The position numbers and the translations under genes are program-made. DNA of 5,461 bases, taken from a bacterium (lineage in GTDB: Bacteria; Verrucomicrobiota; Kiritimatiellia; UBA8416; CAMZLY01). The stretch covers positions 1 to 5,461 of the forward strand of contig DAOVUR010000138.1 of the NCBI GenBank assembly GCA_030632465.1, given 5' to 3'. The notes under the pieces are model-generated. The model searched no databases, had not been told where the DNA came from, and saw only the letters and a program-made list of their open reading frames with translations. Shown here piece by piece: positions 1 to 5,461 of this stretch (its first letter is position 1; the number at the start of each line of letters is the position of its first letter).

Positions 1-436
1 CATTACCAAAGAAGACATCAGTAAAGACTGAACCAGAACCGCCCCAGTTCTTACCTACACCGCCAGGCCATGCGAAGCAAACACTCGCTTTATCACCATT
101 GCCAGACTTGCCTTCAGCCCAATCTGTAGTCATAGTTGAAAACCCAATCTGCTTAAGTTTTGACTCTGCTTTTCTTGGTATCAGTGTTAAAACCGCCTTT
201 GTTACAACTGAACCTTTAGGTATGCCTGATAAATCAAACTTCAAAATCGGCGTTTCATGTTTACCCTTAATCTTTAACTTGCTAGAGCTTCCTGCACTCA
301 ATTTCCGTTCACTATGGTAAGAGTAAATAGTGCTATCGGCAACTAGCGGACATACCGCTTCACCAGCACTTACAGCGCCTCCTGCCAAAATAATGCTACA
401 CAACGACAATAATACCGACTTATTCGCTCGCTTCAT
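1..436 (-). CDS. Exported DNRLRE/CBM-like domain protein, 3' end outside window
   Basis: The ATG at 436 opens a frame that stays open to the window edge, giving 145 residues. An AGGAG ribosome site lies 4 nt upstream. Residues 1-24 form a signal peptide (basic MKR start, hydrophobic VLLSLCSIILAGG, likely cleavage after AVSA). Residues ~32-90 fit the start of a DNRLRE-type beta-sandwich: ADSTIYSY, then LKFDLSGIPKGSVVTKAVLTL, the usual 'L-x-FDLS-x-IP-x-G-x-x-V-x-x-A-x-L-x-L' strand pattern. TDWAEG at ~104-109 matches the later 'W-x-EG' signature of such domains, and a Trp/Gly-rich stretch (WPGG, NWGGSGS) follows. Family members are usually non-catalytic carbohydrate-binding or cell-surface modules. 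The gene starts 84 nt after the GH42-like gene on the same strand, with no clear terminator or promoter between them, so co-transcription is likely. Further C-terminal domains may lie outside the window. Export is well supported; the ligand is unknown. Confidence 0.8.
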   Translation of the reverse strand, partial: MKRANKSVLLSLCSIILAGGAVSAGEAVCPLVADSTIYSYHSERKLSAGSSSKLKIKGKHETPILKFDLSGIPKGSVVTKAVLTLIPRKAESKLKQIGFSTMTTDWAEGKSGNGDKASVCFAWPGGVGKNWGGSGSVFTDVFFGN

Positions 437-520
437 ACCTCTCCTTTTATTTCCGACCACTCACGCTTCCAACCATACGACGCGAGAAATGATCAACACA
501 TTTTCCCTATACACTTTTCA

Positions 521-2524
521 CTACTTACTAGTCTTTATCTTAAGTAATACCGGCTGAAGTACTGGTACAGTAATACTTTTTTCTAAATTCATGCCACTCA
601 CAATATCAATAATTTTGATATCATTACCATTATTTACTGCATTAAACTGAATTGTACGCGCTTGCGTTTGTTCTGTTGTAGATGCAACAGCAAGATACCC
701 AGATCCGCCTTGACCTTCAAAAATAAACAGCTCACTATTAGGTAGCGCTGTAAATTTCACGCCCATACCTTCACCTGCGTTAACCTCTGCATCACTAAGC
801 AATTTTGAAAGTTTTTTCCTCAATACACGCATATTAAGACCTCGTTTATCGCTTCCATAATCAACAAAGGTAGCATTAAATAAAACAACCCGCCCTGCAC
901 CATGCCTAAACTCTTTAGTAACGCCTCTTTTCTTGTTAGGCTTTTTAATTTCACCAAAACTAGATCTATAACTAAACGTGGCACCTCTCTTTAGTGATGT
1001 AAACGGAATAGGACCTGGTCCGCGCGGCTTACCCTTCTCATCATACATAGCAAAAGTATCATCAATCACCAATACACCACCATCACTCACGTATGATTTC
1101 AGAAAAGATAGTGTTGAATCAGAAACAGCATGCATTAGATTAGCAATAAGAACCTTTGGTTTTTCACCACGAAATTTCCCTTTTTGTAGATCTAAGTACG
1201 ACTCAAATTTCGGATGAATCCCCTGCTCTCCTAACGCCACCTGCCATCCACCCAAAGTCTTAATATACGTATTATGCTCTACCTCCCAAACGGCACCTCG
1301 TAAAGGGTATGTCTTTTCATCTGGCATATTATCAACAAACCAAAAAGTGCGAATACTAGGCTGACTATAGATCATAGATACACCACCATCAACAAGCCTA
1401 CAGTCCTTGATCAAGGCAGCAAAATCACCCATATCTTCAAACATCTTTTTCCAGGACCCTTTGCTTTGCCCGTCTCCTTTTAGCATCCCACGAACTGTAG
1501 CCGCAGCCACAAATGCCCCGCGCTCACCATTCAGGAAATCCAGCCACAATTTACGAATACCCTTATCACCATTATTATAATGGCTAGAAAAACTTATGGT
1601 TCTATTATTATTTAAACCGCGTATTAGCCCCTTATCACCCGGGAACCGGTGAGTTTCAACTACATCAATCTTTCCACCCGCTAGTAACCGCGCATAATCC
1701 CACCCACTATAAACTGTAGGCATCGCCGTTACCGTAACTGCCGTTGGTAAACCAGGGCTTTCCTTTCGCACAGCGTCAGCTAACGAATGAATTATCTCAA
1801 TAAATGATATATCCATGAATTCACGAAACTCACACCAAGAGGTTAAATCCATATATGGAAAATTCTTATACTCTTGATCTATAGCCTCATCAGTTGTTTT
1901 CGGAATAACATCATTAAACAATTTATAGTTACTGCTCCAGACTTTATTGACAGCCGCTATTGAGCTATATCTTGTAGCAAGCCATTTCCTGAAAGCAGCC
2001 ATTCCGAAGTCAGAATAATCATAATCAAAAGGTGAACCAAAAGTTACATTCGACCCTTCATGACAAACGCAAGCAGCAAGCAAATCGCAATTTTTATATC
2101 CACGCAAAAACTCCAACAAATGATCATGTAATTTCACTCGCACTGCAGGATCTAGTAAGGACGGATCTCGTTTCAGAAACTCACGATTGGTACTATCTTT
2201 TAGAAAAGCATTTCGATTCGCCTTATGATCGTCTAAATGAAATGCCGACTTTCCGTCAAATACATAAAGAAAAACCGGTAACTTATCGTTCTTATGAAAA
2301 TCAAGAATCTTTGAGGCTGGTGAATCACTATATATTCTGCCGTTTACATTAACCGAGCTTAACTCGTCAAGACTGTGGCCAGTCCCTGCTCGAATAACGT
2401 GATAACTAGAAGACAACCGATTCAAGGACTTATCAAGTGGACTATTACTAACGTCAGCATATATAATAGTGGGTAATAGAACACAATATAACGTAAATAA
2501 TATTGCTCCAGTAGAGTTTCTCAC
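521..2524 (-). CDS. Exported GH42-like (beta-galactosidase-type) glycoside hydrolase
   Basis: This gene encodes 667 residues, close to the usual GH42 length plus a signal peptide (residues 1-23, cleavage near IIYA|D). The start is GTG, chosen because AGGAGGAG lies 6 nt upstream and the signal peptide begins there. Residues ~75-350 resemble the GH42 barrel. E156 in CHEGSN, followed by a Tyr/Asp-rich loop and AFRKWLATRYSSIAAVNKVW, matches the acid/base region and the 'FRxWLxxRYxSIxxLNxxW' helix of the family. Residues ~380-555 look like the trimerisation domain: a 'QGIHPKFES' segment, KPKVLIANLMHAVSD, then SYVSDGGVLVIDD. A small beta domain ends the protein (~585-667). The nucleophile region around 308-320 has no obvious Glu, so activity or mechanism may be altered. 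Two close cysteines (C152, C154) sit just before E156. The gene follows the transglutaminase-like gene across a REPIN-bearing gap and precedes the DNRLRE gene. Fold assignment is good; substrate and activity are open. Confidence 0.82.
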   Translation of the reverse strand: MRNSTGAILFTLYCVLLPTIIYADVSNSPLDKSLNRLSSSYHVIRAGTGHSLDELSSVNVNGRIYSDSPASKILDFHKNDKLPVFLYVFDGKSAFHLDDHKANRNAFLKDSTNREFLKRDPSLLDPAVRVKLHDHLLEFLRGYKNCDLLAACVCHEGSNVTFGSPFDYDYSDFGMAAFRKWLATRYSSIAAVNKVWSSNYKLFNDVIPKTTDEAIDQEYKNFPYMDLTSWCEFREFMDISFIEIIHSLADAVRKESPGLPTAVTVTAMPTVYSGWDYARLLAGGKIDVVETHRFPGDKGLIRGLNNNRTISFSSHYNNGDKGIRKLWLDFLNGERGAFVAAATVRGMLKGDGQSKGSWKKMFEDMGDFAALIKDCRLVDGGVSMIYSQPSIRTFWFVDNMPDEKTYPLRGAVWEVEHNTYIKTLGGWQVALGEQGIHPKFESYLDLQKGKFRGEKPKVLIANLMHAVSDSTLSFLKSYVSDGGVLVIDDTFAMYDEKGKPRGPGPIPFTSLKRGATFSYRSSFGEIKKPNKKRGVTKEFRHGAGRVVLFNATFVDYGSDKRGLNMRVLRKKLSKLLSDAEVNAGEGMGVKFTALPNSELFIFEGQGGSGYLAVASTTEQTQARTIQFNAVNNGNDIKIIDIVSGMNLEKSITVPVLQPVLLKIKTSK

Positions 2525-2530
2525 GGCTTT

Positions 2531-2538
2531 CTCCTCCT
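2531..2538 (-). promoter_or_regulatory. Strong Shine-Dalgarno that fixes the GTG start of the GH42-like gene
   Basis: Read on the minus strand, AGGAGGAG is followed by a 6-nt spacer (AAAGCC) and then GTG. This near-perfect anti-16S match makes the GTG at 2524 the clear start even though it is not ATG. The site lies 16 nt from the end of the upstream REPIN arm. Confidence 0.85.
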
Positions 2539-2554
2539 ATTAATCCTGTTTTTT

Positions 2555-2578
2555 TGTAGCGTTGGCTGTCCCAGCCAA
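2555..2578 (+). repeat. REP arm 1 of the REPIN
   Basis: GTAG lies at 2556-2559. The stem TTGGCTG at 2562-2568 pairs with CAGCCAA at 2572-2578 around a TCC loop. The orientation is GTAG-to-hairpin on the plus strand. Confidence 0.7.
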
Positions 2579-2580
2579 TC

Positions 2581-2617
2581 CTTCCCGCCGGGAAGCTCGC
2601 CTCTGAGGCGAGTTCCC
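2581..2617. repeat. Strong hairpins in the core of the REPIN
   Basis: Two overlapping inverted repeats lie between the REP arms. CTTCCC-GCC-GGGAAG occupies 2581-2595. The second, GGGAA(G)CTCGCCTC-T-GAGGCGAGTTCCC, occupies 2590-2617 and forms a 13-bp stem with one bulged base and a minimal loop. They share GGGAA (2590-2594) and so cannot both form fully in one molecule. No U-run follows either hairpin, so this is not a standard intrinsic terminator. Confidence 0.65.
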
Positions 2618-2648
2618 ATAACCACAACTAGGACTCCGTCCGTCGCTT

Positions 2649-2673
2649 TTGGCTGGGGACAGCCAACGCTACA
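2649..2673 (-). repeat. REP arm 2 of the REPIN
   Basis: This is the inverted copy of arm 1. On the minus strand it begins TGTAGCG at 2673, and its 7-bp stem occupies 2666-2660 and 2655-2649. The loop is 4 nt instead of 3, because of one additional G:C pair relative to arm 1. Confidence 0.7.
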
Positions 2674-2729
2674 GCTCCCATCATAATTCTTTCTTTTTTA
2701 TCCAAATAATCTGTGTAATCTGCAGACAG

Positions 2730-4745
2730 TTATTTTGTTCCAGCTTCCATCTTAATAGATAGATTCGATGCTAATGGACCACCATTAACGGTGTACGACT
2801 TACTATCCACATTCGCAGGGACAGACTCAACATGCTCGCCGCCTTCCCATGTATGAGTAATCTTCACAGGAACCTTATTATCAACTTTATAGTCAACATA
2901 GATACCGAACACTTTTAGCAACGCGGCATTTCCAGCATCAGTATGAAACTTAACCAACACCGACTTAACTGACTTAGGCACAAAACTATTCTCACGCACT
3001 GATGCACCGCCAGGTGTACAGCCATTGCTATAAGCTTTCTTCTTAGCAAAATCAAGAACACCGCCTACGGCCTGCCCCCAGTAGTCTTCTGGATGATCTT
3101 CATCTTTCACAACACGCTGGTTACATGCCATAACCCAAGTGGCACCATCATCAATAGAAAATGATACACCATTCATAGTCTCAGCTTTACGGGCAGAGAA
3201 ATTAGCACCAGCTTGAACTCGTGTAATCTCACCCGGAGCATCAACACGATAAATAACATGACCAGGCTTACGTGAATTAAAGATAATATGTGCAGTTGAT
3301 TTTTCTTCCATAAACTGCGCCATGCCTTCAATAGACTCAGCCTGCGAACGAACAACAGCTTCTGGGAGACCTAGGTCAGGAGCATATAACAGAGTCGCAG
3401 TCTCAGCACGCGCAAATGTCATTTCAGTTTTTCCGTCAACAAAAGGTAGCGCAGCTGGCGAAAGCTGACCACTCGCATAACTCTTAAACGACTCAATTCC
3501 CGCACCCTTACCCTCAAAGCTAAGGCGTAATAACCAACTATATTGTCCATTAAATATTGCTGTCGCATCGTTTTTAAACTCACCGCCGCCAGTATGAAGC
3601 TCTTTCCAGGTCCGGCCAAGATCAAATGAGTACTCCACTTTACCATTAGCTGAAGCAAACTTACCTTCGATAATAACACCATCTTTATCATCAGCAGGAT
3701 TAGCAAGATCAACAGGATTACCAGCAACAATGTATGGGTAGTAAAAATTATATACAACTGATGATGCAGACTTCTTGTCAGCAGCAACCAAGAAAGGAGC
3801 CTTTTTGCTCTGCTTGATATTCTCTACCTTAAAAGCACCAGCAAGCGCAGATTTCTTTGCTAGTGGCGGGTTATAAACCATTTCCCAGTTACCAAAGCGC
3901 CCCTTGCCACCCTCTTTATAAAGGTAATAAGTAGCACCACGCGATGGCCCTACAGACTTACCATCTTTTTTATTATATTTGGAGTTTAGGCGTTTAGTAT
4001 ATTCACATGAAAATGGCGGAACATAAAAACGAGACTCAGGTAACCACTGACGCTTAAACCAGCGTGTCATACTCTCCCCATCACGCAAATCTGTATTCAT
4101 AGAGTGAACACCAACTTTACGTCCATACATAGAATATTTAACACCTATATTCAAACACCCCCACATAGAGCTAGCACCATCATATTTAAAGTTGTACTTG
4201 TTCTTGTTATTAAATAGTAGACTTTTATCAGCTTTGATGTCATCAACGCCAACCACAGAACCATCTTCACGTTTAACATACCCCATCATATCAACATCAT
4301 AATAGTGCCATTTACCATCATACTTAACCTCAGGAACAGTATGTCCACCTATCCCATCAATACGACCAAATAGTCCCGCCGCATTAAAAAGCTCATTCAC
4401 AGCCCACGATGTCGATCCACAAAGCGCATAACCATAAACGTTGATCAGTTTCAAAGTATCCATTACTTTATTAGCTGAACCCGCATATTTGTGTCCCTTA
4501 ATGCCATCTTGTGATATTTCCTGCGAAGCATTATGATGGTACATATGAGTCACAAGATATTCAAAGATAGCCTCACTCTTCTGCTGGTCAGTCATACCAG
4601 GCTTAATAATAGATGCAATAATAGTATCAACACTAGAGGAGTCAGGGTTTTTTTCACTAACAACCTTAACCCCAGCATTAACAACAGTAGCAGTAACCGC
4701 TATCAAAATTACCGACAACATAAACTTAGATATACGTCTTAACAT
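2730..4745 (-). CDS. Exported transglutaminase-like protein with two Asp-box beta domains
   Basis: This gene encodes 671 residues from an ATG with AGGAG 9 nt upstream. Residues 1-24 are a signal peptide (MLRRISKF, a hydrophobic run, likely cleavage after VNA). Residues ~50-155 form a transglutaminase-like (papain-fold) domain: Cys109 in YGYALCGSTSW, His135 in GGHTVPEV, and Asp150 four residues after Trp146 in KWHYYD. The triad order and spacing are those of active family members, which act as cysteine peptidases, amidases or crosslinkers. A long linker region (~156-330) follows, then beta-rich segments each carrying an exact Asp-box (S-x-D-x-G-x-T-W): SFDLGRTW at 373-380 and SIDDGATW at 530-537. 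No membrane anchor, sorting signal or dockerin is seen at the C-terminus. It is the first visible gene of the minus-strand set; the GH42-like gene follows 205 nt downstream. The catalytic fold is confident; whether it cuts or links protein, and the role of the beta domains, are not known. Confidence 0.82.
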   Translation of the reverse strand: MLRRISKFMLSVILIAVTATVVNAGVKVVSEKNPDSSSVDTIIASIIKPGMTDQQKSEAIFEYLVTHMYHHNASQEISQDGIKGHKYAGSANKVMDTLKLINVYGYALCGSTSWAVNELFNAAGLFGRIDGIGGHTVPEVKYDGKWHYYDVDMMGYVKREDGSVVGVDDIKADKSLLFNNKNKYNFKYDGASSMWGCLNIGVKYSMYGRKVGVHSMNTDLRDGESMTRWFKRQWLPESRFYVPPFSCEYTKRLNSKYNKKDGKSVGPSRGATYYLYKEGGKGRFGNWEMVYNPPLAKKSALAGAFKVENIKQSKKAPFLVAADKKSASSVVYNFYYPYIVAGNPVDLANPADDKDGVIIEGKFASANGKVEYSFDLGRTWKELHTGGGEFKNDATAIFNGQYSWLLRLSFEGKGAGIESFKSYASGQLSPAALPFVDGKTEMTFARAETATLLYAPDLGLPEAVVRSQAESIEGMAQFMEEKSTAHIIFNSRKPGHVIYRVDAPGEITRVQAGANFSARKAETMNGVSFSIDDGATWVMACNQRVVKDEDHPEDYWGQAVGGVLDFAKKKAYSNGCTPGGASVRENSFVPKSVKSVLVKFHTDAGNAALLKVFGIYVDYKVDNKVPVKITHTWEGGEHVESVPANVDSKSYTVNGGPLASNLSIKMEAGTK

Positions 4746-5095
4746 AACAACCTTCTCCTTTTCTACTATTTACAATTACCACGTATCACTACCGCACAAC
4801 ACTCACCGATGCCTTACGCACTCTACACTTATTTCTTCTCTATTTATAAAGACCAACTGACAAATATTTTTCAGAAATTAAAGACCGATAATAGATATCC
4901 CTGACACAATAATCAAGGGAAAACAGCATAGCGATATAGGGCAACTAATATAACAGCAAAAAAACAGACCCGATATATATACCTGCAATCACATCTCCAA
5001 TTCTGGTCAATTCCTTTAAAAAACCTTGGATACCACACCATATTACTGTACTATTGTATGTAATTATTAACTATTAACCAAAACAGGGGATTCTT
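4746..5095. other. 350-bp divergent intergenic region, AT-rich
   Basis: No gene is seen here. The region separates the transglutaminase-like gene (minus) from the DUF11 gene (plus), so promoters for both must lie in it. On the minus strand TATAAATA (4848-4841) is a possible -10 element ~100 nt before the ATG, but no good -35 sits at the right distance. AGACC recurs on the plus strand at 4850, 4882 and 4966, twice followed closely by GATA, and could be a regulator site. No convincing riboswitch, small RNA or terminator was found. Confidence 0.5.
5026..5054 (+). promoter_or_regulatory. Possible sigma-70-type promoter for the DUF11 gene
   Basis: TTGGAT (5026-5031) and TACTAT (5049-5054) are separated by 17 bp and lie about 40 nt before the start codon. 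Both hexamers match consensus only partly (3/6 and 4/6), and the region is AT-rich, so this is a weak prediction. Confidence 0.25.
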
Positions 5096-5461
5096 ATGAA
5101 ACTATTGACCACAATTCTTACTATCTGTTTTTGTGCCGTTTTCGCGCATGCCGTTACAATCTCAGCCGATTTAGAAGTCGATATAAGATCCAATGTAAGC
5201 ATCGTCACAAATGGACAATCAGTCACATACTACGTAGATGCCATCAATAATGGCCCAGAACAGATTCATTCCGATGACGCATGCGAAGTGCAGTTCCTGC
5301 CACCTAACGGACAGTATAACCTTGCAACAGTTGCATCTTCTGCCACTCAAGGAACTGTTAATGATGATGACTGGATCATCGTCTGGATTCCCGGCACTAT
5401 CAATAGCGGACAGACTTTAACCATGACTGTCACCGTAACAATCAACACTACAGAGACAAAC
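5096..5461 (+). CDS. Exported DUF11-type repeat protein, 3' end outside window
   Basis: The ATG at 5096 follows AGGGGA by 5 nt and opens 122 codons to the window edge. Residues 1-19 are a signal peptide (MKLLTTILTICFCAVFAHA), with an alternative cleavage after ISA at 24. Residues ~24-117 fit one DUF11 (conserved repeat, Ig-like) domain: ADLEVDI at the start, then VTNGQSVTYYVDAINNGPEQ, the family's 'GxxVTYxVxxxNxGP' core, a LPPNG turn, TQGTV, a Trp-containing strand, and GTINSGQTLTMTVTV at the end. Such domains are common as tandem stalk repeats in large surface or adhesin-like proteins, so more copies may follow outside the window. The gene is transcribed away from the enzyme genes and is probably controlled separately from the shared 350-bp gap. 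Domain call is confident; function is structural by inference. Confidence 0.8.
   Translation, partial: MKLLTTILTICFCAVFAHAVTISADLEVDIRSNVSIVTNGQSVTYYVDAINNGPEQIHSDDACEVQFLPPNGQYNLATVASSATQGTVNDDDWIIVWIPGTINSGQTLTMTVTVTINTTETN

Larger units (their letters stand above)
2555..2673. repeat. REPIN/BIME-like element (inverted pair of GTAG-headed REP hairpins)
   Basis: The left arm at 2555-2578 (24 bp) and right arm at 2649-2673 (25 bp) are inverted copies of TGTAGCGTTGGCTG...CAGCCAA, differing by one extra G in the right arm. Each arm reads GTAG, then CGT, then a 7-bp stem (TTGGCTG/CAGCCAA) with a 3-4 nt loop. A GTAG or GGAG tetranucleotide 5' of a small hairpin is the hallmark of REP sequences recognised by RAYT (TnpA-REP, Y1 HUH) transposases, and two inverted REPs make a REPIN. 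No target-site duplication is visible in the flanks, as expected for this class. No transposase is encoded here, so the element would depend on one elsewhere in the genome. Classification is by structure only; copy number cannot be judged from the window. Confidence 0.75.

Noticed and set aside
99..557. Two plus-strand open frames (99-320 and 330-557)
   Set aside because: The first and most of the second lie antisense to the exported DNRLRE-like gene, which has a good ribosome site and signal peptide. Neither has a recognisable domain or a convincing ribosome site.
978..2352. Plus-strand open frames inside the GH42-like gene (978-1217, 2032-2352)
   Set aside because: They are antisense to well-supported GH42-like coding sequence, and the translations show no family resemblance.
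2555..2673. REPIN as an intrinsic terminator for the transglutaminase-like gene
   Set aside because: On the minus strand the final hairpin is followed by a run of A, not U, and on the plus strand no immediate U-run follows the right arm. It may still affect RNA stability.
2555..2673. A conventional MITE with terminal inverted repeats
   Set aside because: No target-site duplication is visible in the flanks. Each arm has its own GTAG-plus-hairpin structure, which fits REP sequences better than transposon ends.
3173..3787. Minus-strand Leu-rich frames (3173-3355, 3419-3787) in another phase of the transglutaminase-like gene
   Set aside because: They overlap a gene with clear domain content. 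The Leu/Ile/Val-rich look is a shifted-frame artefact, not membrane protein evidence.
4533..4742. Plus-strand open frame antisense to the 5' end of the transglutaminase-like gene
   Set aside because: It covers the signal peptide and start of a well-supported gene and has no ribosome site or recognisable domain.
4898..4920. Inverted repeat TCCCT...AGGGA in the divergent region
   Set aside because: A five-base arm with a 13-nt gap is expected by chance in a region of this length.
5238..5420. Second-phase plus-strand frame inside the DUF11 gene
   Set aside because: It overlaps the DUF11 domain, which has signature residues, a signal peptide and a start with a ribosome site.

Overview
This 5.46 kb window is AT-leaning bacterial DNA coding mainly for secreted proteins. 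It holds four protein genes, and all four have N-terminal signal peptides. The gene types (secreted transglutaminase-like, GH42-like and DNRLRE-type proteins) and the GTAG-headed inverted repeat suggest a saccharide-degrading member of the PVC group, such as Lentisphaerota, Kiritimatiellota or a related planctomycete. That placement is inference from gene style; no marker gene is present.

Layout: three genes lie on the minus strand and are read right to left. (1) 4745-2730 encodes a 671-aa exported transglutaminase-like protein with an intact Cys-His-Asp triad and two Asp-box motifs. (2) 2524-521 encodes a 667-aa exported GH42-like (beta-galactosidase-type) protein with a GTG start behind a strong Shine-Dalgarno. 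(3) 436 to beyond position 1 encodes a DNRLRE/CBM-like exported protein, cut by the window edge. A fourth gene, 5096 to beyond 5461, runs the other way and encodes an exported DUF11-type protein, also cut. The 350-bp gap at 4746-5095 separates the divergent genes and must hold the promoters for both directions.

The most notable non-coding element is a 119-bp inverted repeat (2555-2673) in the gap between genes 1 and 2. Each ~25-bp arm starts with GTAG and carries its own small hairpin, and the two arms are inverted relative to each other. This is the architecture of a REPIN/BIME, the REP doublet moved in trans by RAYT (TnpA-REP) transposases. It also contains a strong internal hairpin and ends 16 nt from the ribosome binding site of the GH42-like gene, so it may influence relative expression in the putative operon.

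Functionally, the three minus-strand genes look like a set of exported proteins acting on extracellular or periplasmic polymer: a papain-fold peptidase/transglutaminase-like enzyme, a glycosidase-like protein and a carbohydrate-binding-type protein. The DUF11 protein may be a surface or adhesin component with its own regulation. No RNA gene, CRISPR array or complete transposase gene is visible.
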